This document shows, one piece after another, positions 15,929 to 24,438 of a DNA stretch of 64,000 nucleotides. This DNA comes from an uncultured Roseburia sp. (GTDB lineage Bacteria; Bacillota; Clostridia; Lachnospirales; Lachnospiraceae). Position 1 is the first letter of the stretch. Each line of letters begins with the position of its first letter. Position numbers and translations under genes: made by a program. Location of the stretch: NCBI GenBank assembly GCA_945787015.1, contig CALZGM010000008.1:40053-104052 (forward strand), read 5' to 3'. Below the pieces are notes generated by a model, which saw only the letters and a program-made list of their open reading frames with translations, did not search any database and was not told where the DNA came from.

Positions 15929-17788
15929 ATGAAATCAAGTGAGCAAATAGCTGAAGAATGGGGACTCTCAAAGATTACGATAAATGATTTGTGTAACAAA
16001 GGAAAAATTCCGGGTGCTGTTAAGGACGGAAGAAAATGGCTTATTCCAAATGATGCGGTAAGACCTGCTGATGGTCGTGTCTCTTCCGGCAAATATGCAA
16101 AGAAAAAGGATGGCAAAACAAGACCTTTGCCAATTGGAGTTTCAGATTATGTGCGTGCACAGAGCGAATATTATTATGTAGATAAGACCTTGTTGATTAA
16201 GGAATTTCTAGATCAGAAGCCATTAGTTTCTTTGTTTACAAGACCAAGACGTTTTGGAAAGACATTGAATATGGATATGCTCCGTGTATTCTTTGAGATT
16301 TCTGCCGAGGATACGAGCAAATACTTTGTAGACAAAGCAATTTGGAAATGTGGAGAAGAGTATCGTAAGCACCAGGGAAAATATCCGGTTATCTTTTTGA
16401 CTTTTAAGGATGTGAAATATGATTCCTGGGAATCTACGGTGGCTAAGATTCGTGGACTCCTACAGAACGAGTTTGGAAGACATCAGGAGCTGTTAAGCAG
16501 TAGCGAGCTGGCAGAGTATGAGAAGGCATATTTTTCTAAAGTGTTGAATGGAGAAGCGTCTGCGGTAGAAATGTCAGAGGCGCTTGAAAAATTGTCGCAG
16601 ATGCTTGCGGCACATTACGGCAAGGCTCCGATTATTATTATCGATGAATATGATACACCAATACAGGAAGGATACTCAAAGGATTTCTATGATGAAATTA
16701 TTGGCTTTATGAGAAACTTTTTCTCGGGAGCCTTTAAAGATAATAAAAATATAACCTATGGATTTCTTACGGGAATACTTCGCATTGCACAGGAGAGTAT
16801 TTTTAGTGGGTTAAATAATCTGACTGTGAATTCAGTAATGGACGACGAGTATGATGCATTCTTCGGTTTTACTTCTTCGGAAGTAAGAAAGATGCTTGAA
16901 TATTATGGTGTTGCAGATAAAGAGGATGAGCTTAAAGATTGGTACGATGGTTATCTGTTTGGTAGTACAGAGATTTATAATCCATGGTCTGTGATTAATT
17001 ACATTTCAAGAGGCTGTATTCCACAGGCGTACTGGGTTAATACCGGAAAAAATGAAGTGCTGGAGGATGTACTCACCATTGCTACGGACGATATCACAGA
17101 GAGGTTATATGCGTTGCTGCGAGGAGAGAAAGTAGTCGCCAGAATTGATCAGAATGTGGTATACAGATCGCTGGCCGAAGATCCTGCAAATATTTATAGT
17201 CTGTTATTAGTAGCCGGATATCTTAAGACGCCGAAGAAGGAATTGCAGGCGGATGGTGCTTACTTGTGTGAAGTGTCTATTCCAAATAAAGAGATTGCGG
17301 CAGTGTATAAGAGCGAGATACTGTCGCATTTGATGCAAATTGGTGCAATTACAAGAACTACAGCAAATATGATTGCGGAAAGCTTGTACGCAAATGATAT
17401 TCAAAAGCTGCAAAAGGCAATTTCAGAGTATATGGACAAATCCATAAGCTTTTATGACGCAGGAGCAGAGGGTTTTTATCATGGACTTACGCTTGGACTC
17501 ATTGCATTGTTGGATAATCAGTATAGGATTAAATCAAACAGAGAATCTGGTGATGGCAGATATGATATCAGCTTGATTCCGAGAGAAAAGAAATATCCGG
17601 GTATTATCATGGAGTTGAAATGGAAGAGTGGTTTGGAAGAGGCTGAACTTGAAAAACTCTCGATAGATGCACTTGGCCAAATTGATGAAAAGCGATATGA
17701 CCTGGAACTTAAGGAAGAAGGCATTGAAAATGTCATTAAGCTTGGAATTGCATTTTCGGGAAAGAAAGTAGTAATAAAGTCAAAATAG
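15929..17788 (+). CDS. AAA ATPase (PF09820 type) with HTH and PD-(D/E)XK nuclease domain
   Basis: A 619-residue member of a family expanded in gut Clostridia and Bacteroidetes. Residues 1-45 form an excisionase/MerR-like helix-turn-helix (SSEQIAEEWGLSKITINDL). Then follow PIGVSDYVRAQSEYYYVDKT, the unusual P-loop TRPRRFGKT (104-112), Walker B IIIIDEYDTP (235-244) and, near the C-terminus, a PD-(D/E)XK core (GRYDISLIP then GIIMELKWK). The N-terminal HTH is not always present. Its role is not established; mobile-element or conflict function has been suggested. It follows GGGAGG and is followed within 20 bases by the XRE gene. Confidence 0.85.
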   Translation: MKSSEQIAEEWGLSKITINDLCNKGKIPGAVKDGRKWLIPNDAVRPADGRVSSGKYAKKKDGKTRPLPIGVSDYVRAQSEYYYVDKTLLIKEFLDQKPLVSLFTRPRRFGKTLNMDMLRVFFEISAEDTSKYFVDKAIWKCGEEYRKHQGKYPVIFLTFKDVKYDSWESTVAKIRGLLQNEFGRHQELLSSSELAEYEKAYFSKVLNGEASAVEMSEALEKLSQMLAAHYGKAPIIIIDEYDTPIQEGYSKDFYDEIIGFMRNFFSGAFKDNKNITYGFLTGILRIAQESIFSGLNNLTVNSVMDDEYDAFFGFTSSEVRKMLEYYGVADKEDELKDWYDGYLFGSTEIYNPWSVINYISRGCIPQAYWVNTGKNEVLEDVLTIATDDITERLYALLRGEKVVARIDQNVVYRSLAEDPANIYSLLLVAGYLKTPKKELQADGAYLCEVSIPNKEIAAVYKSEILSHLMQIGAITRTTANMIAESLYANDIQKLQKAISEYMDKSISFYDAGAEGFYHGLTLGLIALLDNQYRIKSNRESGDGRYDISLIPREKKYPGIIMELKWKSGLEEAELEKLSIDALGQIDEKRYDLELKEEGIENVIKLGIAFSGKKVVIKSK

Positions 17789-17808
17789 TATGTGAAAGGA
17801 AGGTGTCT

Positions 17809-18129
17809 ATGTTCCCTACAATTAACCTTAAAGAAACCGGTATCAATCTCCGCCGAATCATGGAAAAACGCGGAATTACGCCGAAAGACATAAAAGAATA
17901 TTTAAACCTCACAAGTGTGCAAAGTGTATACAACTGGTGTAGTGGTATCAATATGCCAACGATTGATAATTTGTATGCATTAAGTCAGTGGTTTGGTGTT
18001 CCGATTGATGCAATCGTATGCGGTAACAAAAAAGCGATTCTTCCGAAAACAGTTGTTATATTGGAAGATAGAAGAGATAAAAGATTGTATACTTATTATA
18101 AAAGAATATGTGAGATGGCGGTTGCCTAA
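17809..18129 (+). CDS. XRE-family HTH regulator (paralogue of the 3.6-kb gene)
   Basis: A 106-residue protein; ATG at 17,809 behind AAAGGAAGG. It shares about 60% of residues with the XRE protein at 3,629, including RRIM, RGITPKD, VQSVY and MPTIDNLYALS. The two genes are also followed by related sequence (ACAGCTTNAATGACAAA) and by a related hairpin over the next ribosome binding site, so a whole regulator-plus-leader unit was duplicated and fitted to different genes. It probably controls the gene at 18,211. Confidence 0.85.
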   Translation: MFPTINLKETGINLRRIMEKRGITPKDIKEYLNLTSVQSVYNWCSGINMPTIDNLYALSQWFGVPIDAIVCGNKKAILPKTVVILEDRRDKRLYTYYKRICEMAVA

Positions 18130-18162
18130 AAAATTAAAGCACAGCTTGAATGACAAAACTAC

Positions 18163-18205
18163 AATCCTCTTACAGAATGGAAATATAACATTTTGTAGGA
18201 GGATT
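18163..18205 (+). promoter_or_regulatory. RBS-sequestering hairpin or attenuator before the 18.2-kb gene
   Basis: AATCCTCTTACAGAAT (18,163-18,178) pairs at 14 of 16 positions with the arm at 18,190-18,205 that includes the GGAGG ribosome binding site, and a run of T follows. It could act as a terminator or block translation of the gene at 18,211. A matching hairpin follows the paralogous XRE gene. Confidence 0.6.
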
Positions 18206-18210
18206 TTTTA

Positions 18211-18735
18211 ATGCAAAGAAACGTAAGCGTAGTAGAAGACTTGAATGGAAACAAGATTGTGTTTATCCATGATGTCCGATTTAAGGGAAGACAAGCAATT
18301 GAATGGGAAGATGTTGAGATGTATTTGAAACAGTATGTTGGTGAAGCACATATCATCAAAAGTACAAATGATATGGTGTACATAGGTGCAGATTTACCTG
18401 AGGAGTATGCGCATTCAAATTATACGAATACACTGAAGGGAGCAAATGCTAAAGCAAAAGCCAATGCTGTGCAAGGAATACCGGAAATGATAGAGATTGC
18501 TACGAATAAGACGCATAAGGAAAATTTCAAGGAAAAGCATAAAAGAGATGCAAAATATGGGTGGTACCGATATGATTCCAGATTTGCGTTGCCGGTTTTT
18601 GATGAGGAGGGTGAAATAAAATATTACAACGTTTTTAAAGTAATTATGGTTGTAAGACATGCAGAAGACGGAAAGTTGTACTTATATGACATTATGAACA
18701 TAAAAAAAGAAACGGGTACCCATTTCCAGTCATAA
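18211..18735 (+). CDS. Hypothetical protein resembling PBECR/LPD-type toxin-associated domains
   Basis: A 174-residue protein. Its C-terminal ~70 residues (KYGWYRYDSRFALPV, YYNVFKVIMVVRH, GKLYLYDIMNIKKETGT) match in style the domain found in large polyvalent proteins and MuF-type toxins of Clostridial mobile elements, some of which have the barnase-like BECR RNase fold. That assignment is from memory and uncertain. As a small stand-alone gene directly behind an XRE gene, with its RBS locked in a hairpin, it could be the toxin of a regulated module. Confidence 0.5.
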   Translation: MQRNVSVVEDLNGNKIVFIHDVRFKGRQAIEWEDVEMYLKQYVGEAHIIKSTNDMVYIGADLPEEYAHSNYTNTLKGANAKAKANAVQGIPEMIEIATNKTHKENFKEKHKRDAKYGWYRYDSRFALPVFDEEGEIKYYNVFKVIMVVRHAEDGKLYLYDIMNIKKETGTHFQS

Positions 18736-18868
18736 AGACCTTACTCAGTCAAAAACTCGTTTCTTCTTGAGTTAATAATATGAGATTCAGAAAAAATAGT
18801 CAAGAAGAAAATCGGATAACACCGCATATATCAGGTGTTAAAGAAAAAAGTTTGAAAGGAAGCGGATT

Positions 18869-19213
18869 ATGGCTAGAAAAAAAGTGGTTCTTTTTCCTAG
18901 TGCAGAACAAGCATTGGAGAAAGTGGGGGCAAATATAAAGAGAGCAAGACTACGTAGAAATATACGGGCAGAGCTTTTGGCAGGACGAGCTGGTATTAGT
19001 GTCGATACACTTTCTGCGATAGAAAAAGGTGCATCAACAGTTTCAATTGGCGCATACGCAGCCGTCCTTGCGGTACTAAAACTGGATAATGATTTGGAGA
19101 CGATAGCATTGGATGAGGAAGGTAAACAACGGTTTAAAGAGTATAATCTAAAGAAAAGAGAACGGGCAACAAAGAAAATAGATAACGGAGGCGTTGACGA
19201 TGGAAGAGAATAA
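18869..19213 (+). CDS. XRE/HipB-like HTH protein
   Basis: A 114-residue protein with a classical Cro/C1 HTH (VGANIKRARLRRNIRAELLA, then ISVDTLSAIEKG) at residues ~18-70 and a basic tail. This type usually precedes a HipA kinase; here the next gene overlaps by 14 bases and encodes a Fic-like protein instead. The ATG follows AAAGGAAGCGG. It is likely the DNA-binding antitoxin or repressor of the pair. Confidence 0.75.
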   Translation: MARKKVVLFPSAEQALEKVGANIKRARLRRNIRAELLAGRAGISVDTLSAIEKGASTVSIGAYAAVLAVLKLDNDLETIALDEEGKQRFKEYNLKKRERATKKIDNGGVDDGRE

Positions 19214-19589
19214 AATCCCTGCGATCACCAAAGAGAAGACAGATGTATTGAAGGAAGCATATAAGAATACCTTGGAACTATTAGATGCATACGACCATCA
19301 AACACTGACTCGTCCGGAGGGAACGTATTATGACGGGAATGAAACCATTGAAGAAGTGGCGGTAAATATGTTATATGACATGATAAAGAATCCGGTTTGG
19401 TATGATTGCAATAAGCAAACAGCAGCAATCAAGTTCTTGCTGTTTTTGGAGTGGAACAATGCGCTGTGTGTTGACGGAGAAAAAAGAATCAGTGATACCT
19501 TATTGGTTGCGCTTATCCTTATGATAGAAAAATCCAGGGATGAGGATAAAGAAATGATAATTAGGACAGCGTTAAATTGTATATGTTAA
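19200..19589 (+). CDS. Degenerate Fic/Doc-like protein lacking the catalytic His
   Basis: A 129-residue protein whose centre, NPVWYDCNKQTAAIKFLLFL (residues 64-83), aligns with the Fic motif HPFxDGNKR plus its following helix; the C-terminal ISDTLLVALILMIEKS and the final 'RTALNCI' match the ends of RhuM/Fic-type proteins. The catalytic His is Asn, the first Gly is Cys and the Arg is Gln, so AMP transfer should be impossible. The N-terminal HTH/RhuM part is missing. ATG 19,200 is chosen because CGGAGGCG lies 7-8 bases upstream. It may be an inactive remnant or a Fic fold reused as an antitoxin or scaffold. Confidence 0.6.
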   Translation: MEENKIPAITKEKTDVLKEAYKNTLELLDAYDHQTLTRPEGTYYDGNETIEEVAVNMLYDMIKNPVWYDCNKQTAAIKFLLFLEWNNALCVDGEKRISDTLLVALILMIEKSRDEDKEMIIRTALNCIC

Positions 19590-19590
19590 T

Positions 19591-19613
19591 TGAGGTCACA
19601 GATTGTGACCTCA
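19591..19613. promoter_or_regulatory. Perfect TGAGGT-type palindrome
   Basis: TGAGGTCACA and its exact complement around GAT, two bases after the Fic-like stop codon and upstream of the gene at 19,639. It is the best copy of the element also seen at 5190, 5217 and 20,077. Confidence 0.7.
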
Positions 19614-19638
19614 AAGGATGGAGTGACAGGAGGTGCCA

Positions 19639-20070
19639 ATGAAGAGAAAGAAATTTGAAATGGAATGGTTCGTATATGTATATGGACTTAATTGCAGCGG
19701 ATTTCGGAAAATGAATATTTTTAATCATTTTAGATTTGAGGAATGTACTATAAAACATTTGAAGGAATGTTCGACAAAAGAGGAGTTTGCAGAAAGAATT
19801 TCTCGTGAATTATTCTATTATTTTGGTTCAAAATGCGAGTATGAACTGATAATTACAAGAAAGAATTACAAAATAACGCTATCACCATGGATGGGAAATA
19901 AAGAAGGGATACTAGATGTTACGAATGATTCGAATTTTGACTGGAATGGATTTTATGAGAAAATGGACCAAAGGTATAGAAAGTTTGAGGATTCCATAAA
20001 GTTTGATGTTAATGATCAGGTGAAGTATGGCTTTGAAAATTTTGTGGACTATTGTTGGAATAGTAAATAG
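19639..20070 (+). CDS. Conserved mobile-element protein of unknown function
   Basis: A 143-residue soluble protein starting at the ATG behind AGGAGGTGCC. It contains EMEWFVYVYG near the start, KEEFAERISRELFYYFGSKCEYELIIT in its middle and NFVDYCW at the end. I recall similar proteins from many Firmicute integrative elements, always annotated hypothetical. The gene is preceded by a perfect palindrome and followed by another with the next zinc-finger gene, so the genes seem to share one regulator. Confidence 0.6.
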   Translation: MKRKKFEMEWFVYVYGLNCSGFRKMNIFNHFRFEECTIKHLKECSTKEEFAERISRELFYYFGSKCEYELIITRKNYKITLSPWMGNKEGILDVTNDSNFDWNGFYEKMDQRYRKFEDSIKFDVNDQVKYGFENFVDYCWNSK

Positions 20071-20076
20071 AAAACT

Positions 20077-20099
20077 TGAGGTTCCAATTTGGCATCTCA
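20077..20099. promoter_or_regulatory. TGAGGT-type palindrome, fourth copy
   Basis: TGAGGTTCCA, centre ATT, then TGGCATCTCA: 8 of 10 positions symmetric. It ends five bases before the GGAAGGAGG ribosome binding site of the zinc-finger gene. Confidence 0.65.
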
Positions 20100-20116
20100 A
20101 GTTGGAAGGAGGAAAA

Positions 20117-20392
20117 ATGGCTAAGAAACTAATACATATCTGCGAAGTATGCGGCAAGACAGAAATTCTGACATCGGAGGAAGCGTTTAACGAAGGCTGG
20201 GACTATCCGCCAAGGATGGGAGGTTTTGGGATCGTGGGGCCACGAACATGTGGAGACTGTCCAATAAATCTCACGGTATGGTGGGCATTGGTATCTGAGA
20301 ATAAGTCGATATCAGAGTTGTCCGAAAAGCAACGAGAAACTATAAAGAGGATTCAGGGAGAACCGGAAAGTATTATTCCGGAGGAGGAATAG
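20117..20392 (+). CDS. Small zinc-finger protein
   Basis: A 91-residue protein starting at the ATG behind GGAAGGAGG. CEVCG near the N-terminus and CGDC 35-40 residues later form a four-cysteine zinc site. The sequence between (EAFNEGWDYPPRMGGFGIVGPRT) is typical of a small family on Firmicute mobile elements. The tail is acidic. Function unknown; a regulatory role is likely from its size and the palindrome in front of it. Confidence 0.65.
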   Translation: MAKKLIHICEVCGKTEILTSEEAFNEGWDYPPRMGGFGIVGPRTCGDCPINLTVWWALVSENKSISELSEKQRETIKRIQGEPESIIPEEE

Positions 20393-20395
20393 ACG

Positions 20396-20575
20396 ATGAT
20401 ACCAACACCATGGTGCCTGAACATACATGGTCACGACCATGGAAATGAGGAACCATATAAAGAGGGATGTAAACACATCAATTTGGCAGCAAATGTATGT
20501 GGATATACACCGATAAATCTTGGAAAGATTATCAAGGAAGGTGTGCTTGTCTTTCTTTATGCCTTGGAAGCATAG
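20396..20575 (+). pseudogene. C-terminal fragment of a calcineurin-like phosphoesterase
   Basis: A 59-codon ORF behind GAGGAGG. NIHGHDHGN and HINLAANVCGYTPINLGKII correspond to the final GHxH motif and tail of metallophosphoesterases; the catalytic N-terminal part is missing. The last codons come from a short repeat (20,551-20,573) that recurs at 29,019, so recombination created the present end. Confidence 0.6.
20551..20573 (+). repeat. Cassette-border repeat (pair at 29,019-29,041)
   Basis: 23 bp beginning CTTTCTTTATGCCTTGG match 22 of 23 bases at 29,019-29,041. Both copies lie upstream of the promoter of a large defence cassette. Confidence 0.65.
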
Positions 20576-20607
20576 TCACAGAACTTTGTCGATACCAGAT
20601 TCCTTAA

Positions 20608-20636
20608 TTGTTAATCAATATACAAAGTGTTATAAT
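20608..20636 (+). promoter_or_regulatory. Promoter of the SF1 helicase pseudogene
   Basis: TTGTTA, 17 bp, TATAAT, about 70 bases before the start codon at 20,709. Confidence 0.55.
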
Positions 20637-20708
20637 TATATTCAATAAATGTCGAATGGGTTTAAGTGCTGTTAATATGATGAATACAGGTGAGGACAAG
20701 GGGGAAGC

Positions 20709-23647
20709 ATGAACAAAGTTTGTCATGATATTTTCAGAGCTATTCATGAAGGTAAGTGGCTGCGAATTGAATATGAGAATAAAGCTAATGAAATTACGAA
20801 GTTTTGGATAGGGATATGCCAAATAGATGTCAAAGGAAGACGTTTAGTTGCAGACGCTTTAAATATATCTAATTTCCAATATGGAGAACGTTACTCGCTT
20901 TTTATTGATAAAATTACCGCTTCTGAACTCGTTGATGGTTCTTACTGTCCGGTTAACAAAAGCCTCGTTGATGACATTCTTATGAATCCTCATAAGTACA
21001 AATCTCTTTTTGACAATGTTGCAAACCTAAAAATCTTAAACTATTTGGAGATGTGTAATCGTATGGATACTACGCCATACTACTCTGAGTTTGCGCTTGT
21101 TAAGAAGCTAGATAGAGATAGTTTCACAGGAGAGACATTTCCGCTTACAACGGAACAATTTCAAGAAGTAGTTAAAAACTTTCGGTTCAAAGTGGACGAG
21201 AAGAGGCGGGATGATGGTCGGCTTCGGATTCAGCAGCTTGCAATGAATGTTCTTAGTATTAACACACAAAAAGGTTTGTACGTATTGGCGTATAGAAAAT
21301 TGAATTTGGATATTAAGAATAGAACACTTCGACCGGACAAGGAGATTACGATTTGTACGGAGTATATTTACGGAGAGAACAAAGAAAGCATAAGAAAATA
21401 TATGGATGCTGATGAGTTTGAACTTCTGGAAGATTACGAGAAGAATCAAGAGAAGATAAAAGACTGCATCGCAAAACATACTAAGCTTGTTATGGGCGTG
21501 GATGATATGCCTTATATAATAGGTATTGGCATGGATGTGGTAATAGATTTGCATGGTGAATATCAAGCTATTGTACATATGTACGAAGATGATAATGTTA
21601 CAGTTCCAATCAAAGCATTTTTTGGTGATTTATTGGCCAAACCGGTTAGAAATAAGGTTTATCCCATGGCATTGTTAAATGCCAATGTCAATCTCGATCA
21701 GCTCTTGGCGATTCATAATGGCATGAAATATCCACTTGCGTATATACAAGGACCGCCGGGAACCGGGAAAACAAATACAATTATAAATACAATTGTGACT
21801 GCCTTTTTTAATGATAAGACGGTCTTATTTGCGTCTTATAATAATCATCCTATTAGCGGGGTGTTTGACAAACTTTCCACCATGACATTTAGAGGGAAAA
21901 CGATTCCTTTCCCAGTGTTACGCTTGGGGAACATGGAAAAGGTTGAGGAGGCGCTTTGCTATATAAAGCAGGTATACAAGCAGGCAAAAGGTATTACGGT
22001 ATATGACGGAGCGTTAGATAAGAGAAAAGACGATAGAAAAGAGAGGGCAAAAAAACTCTCAGTTCTATTGGAAGAATATGAAAGAGTGCTCGAACTCAAG
22101 GATAGAAAAGAAGCAATTCAACGAGTAATGGAGCACCAGAAAAAGAATATGTTGGCGGTGCAAATGTTACCGTTTCAAGTGGATTTGCAAGGACGCCAAA
22201 TGAAAATGGTTGATAATGAAATCCAAAAAGCGGGTGAATCTACGGATGAGCAGGCGATGAGACTGATCGATACTGATTTCGACAAACTCAAGGAGTATAT
22301 CTATTACACCTCTGCACGTTATATAAAGAGATTGGGGCAGAATTCGTATAAAGATTTATATGATATTGTTTTCAATATGCAAGAGAAAGAACAAGTAGAA
22401 GCTTTCAATAAGTTTCTTAGTAAAACTGAAAATATAAAACGATTGCAAAGAATTTTTCCAATTATTATCACAACATGTATTTCAGCTCATAAGTTGGGAA
22501 AACCGGAGCCGATGTTTGATATGGTAATTATGGATGAAGCAAGTCAATGCAATACGGCGATATCTTTGGTACCTATTATACGCGGACAGAACCTAATGCT
22601 TGTGGGAGATCCGCAACAGCTTAGCCCCGTAATTCTTTTGGATGAGGCATCAAATAAAAAAATACGGCAAAAATATGGCGTTACGGAAGAGTACGATTAC
22701 CGAAAGAATTCAATATATAAGACATTCTTAGCATGTGATTCTGTCAGTGATGAAGTATTGTTACATTATCACTACCGCTGCCATGAAAAGATTATTGGTT
22801 TTAACAATTGGAAATATTATAATTCAAAATTAAAAGTGTGTTCGCAAAGCACAGAACAGCAACCACTTGTGTTTGTAAATATTAGGAATGGTAAAAATGA
22901 TATGAAAAATACAGCATCGGCAGAGGTTGATGCCATTGTTGAGTATGCAGTTGCGAATGCAGACAAGAGTATTGGAGTAATCACTCCATTTGTGAATCAA
23001 CGAAAACTAATGTTTTAACGGAACAAACGCAGGTTGGGACTTATAATTGGTTGAAGAATAACAAAGAGCTGATAAATGTTGCAACATCTAGAGCTCGTGA
23101 TAAATTGATTGTATTAGCGGATTGGAGGAGCCTGAACAGATTGCATAAGACAGGTGAAGAAGATGATTTATACGAACTGGTGCAGTATGTGAGACAAAAT
23201 GGAGAGTCTGTGGTGACACCAAAGATAGCAAATTCCAGAGCACTTGGTGTGAAACCATTTAGCACAGCGACGGAAGAAGCTTTTCTGGATAACTTAACCC
23301 ATGCACTCGGAAATATATGGTTATCGGATAATCGTTATGTAGTACAAAAGGAAGTTCCGATTGCTTAGGTATTCCAGACTAATGATACGCATAGTGATCT
23401 ATTTTATTCAGGCAGGTTTGATTTTGTGGTGTATGAGTATTTGAATCGGCAACAGATACCGGTACTTGCAATCGAGTTAGATGGCAAGGAACACTATACT
23501 GATGAAGTGGTAAAAGAAAGAGATAGAAAAAAGAATGAGATTTGTAAAGCTCATAACTTACACATTATTCGTGTAGAGAATTCCTACGCAAGACGTTATA
23601 ACCATATTAAAGAGATATTGGTTGGTTACTTTAAAGTAAGGCATTAG
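20709..23647 (+). pseudogene. UPF1-like SF1 helicase with C-terminal nuclease-like domain, broken
   Basis: The first 769 codons encode a WYL-like N-terminal region, Walker A GPPGTGKTNT, DEAS (VIMDEASQCNT), GDPQQLSP and part of the second RecA domain, ending abnormally at ITPFVNQRKLMF. The coding sense continues in another frame from ~23,010 (TYNWLKNNKELINVATSRARDKL, the SF1 motif VI region); about 45 expected residues with motif V are lost. A later in-frame TAG (23,366) splits off the C-terminus, where LAIELDGKEHYTD and VKERDRKKNEIC form a DUF559/DUF2726-like restriction-endonuclease fold. A deletion with frameshift plus a nonsense mutation make the protein non-functional. Confidence 0.8.
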
Positions 23648-23887
23648 TTTTAGAATTACATTTCCATCAGGAAATTGACGAATATAGAGAGAGTTGCCTT
23701 TTGAAAGCATAATTCAAGTATTAACGGAAAATGGCGTTGATAATAGCCTTATAGAGATGATAAGAGAAATTAGACCATAGGGATTTTGGCTTCTTAAGAG
23801 AATACGAAAAAGATGGTGCACGATTTTGTACAACTGTTATTTATCTAAAGATGTTAATTATTTGGGAAAAGCAAAGAATAAGTGTAT

Positions 23888-23934
23888 GAAAACAGGACTA
23901 ATCAGTGAATATGTAACTGAGTAGCCCTGTTTTT
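23888..23934 (+). terminator. Rho-independent terminator
   Basis: GAAAACAGG pairs with CCTGTTTTT, with an inner CTAATCAGT/ACTGAGTAG stem, ending in a T-run. Confidence 0.7.
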
Positions 23935-24140
23935 CCTTATAATGCATAATACCTTACGAAAGTTCCTCAAAATTTTGATTTCGAAAGCTAGAATATGAAG
24001 GTATTTTGATATAAGATGTTTGGATTAAGAAAATGAGTTTGCTGGATGGACTATTGAAAAGGTAATACAAACGTAGTAAAATAATATAAAACGACAATTG
24101 TCTTTTTGGGAAATACTATATGAGTACAGTTACTGATGAA

Positions 24141-24290
24141 TCTTCCACGGCAAGAAGTTGCTTTTCGGGAAGAATGTAGGAAAATCAAGGTTTGTGGGAG
24201 TTTGAGAGAGGATTTTTATACCAGATTTATACCAATTTTTAAGGATTTTGGGCTGTGACATGGTGGAATACTTGGAGGTCTGATAAGGAC
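24141..24290 (+). repeat. Long direct repeat, copy 2 (pair at 13,117-13,270)
   Basis: Same ~150-bp element as at 13.1 kb, with a ~45-bp identical core that includes TATACCAGATTTATACC. It ends about 150 bases before the helicase-HEPN gene. The two copies bracket about 11 kb of cargo (CBASS to helicase pseudogene). Confidence 0.8.
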
Positions 24291-24438
24291 TGAATAATGA
24301 TGAAAGTAAAGTTTGTAAAGTGTGGAAAGGCAATTTCGAGGTGTTGGAGGACGGCTTGGGTTGCCTTTTAACCTTGCTTGAGATGATTTCATGCTCGTGA
24401 TAGAATGAAAATAAGACAAAAGATGGAGGAATTCGCAT

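Larger units (their letters stand above)
23648..24438 (+). other. Gene-poor, decayed stretch between helicase pseudogene and helicase-HEPN gene
   Basis: About 790 bases without a supported gene. It contains a terminator (23,888-23,934), the second copy of the 150-bp repeat (24,141-24,290) and short broken frames. A 24-codon run (ending in EMIREIRP) just after the pseudogene hints at decayed coding sequence. Confidence 0.5.
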
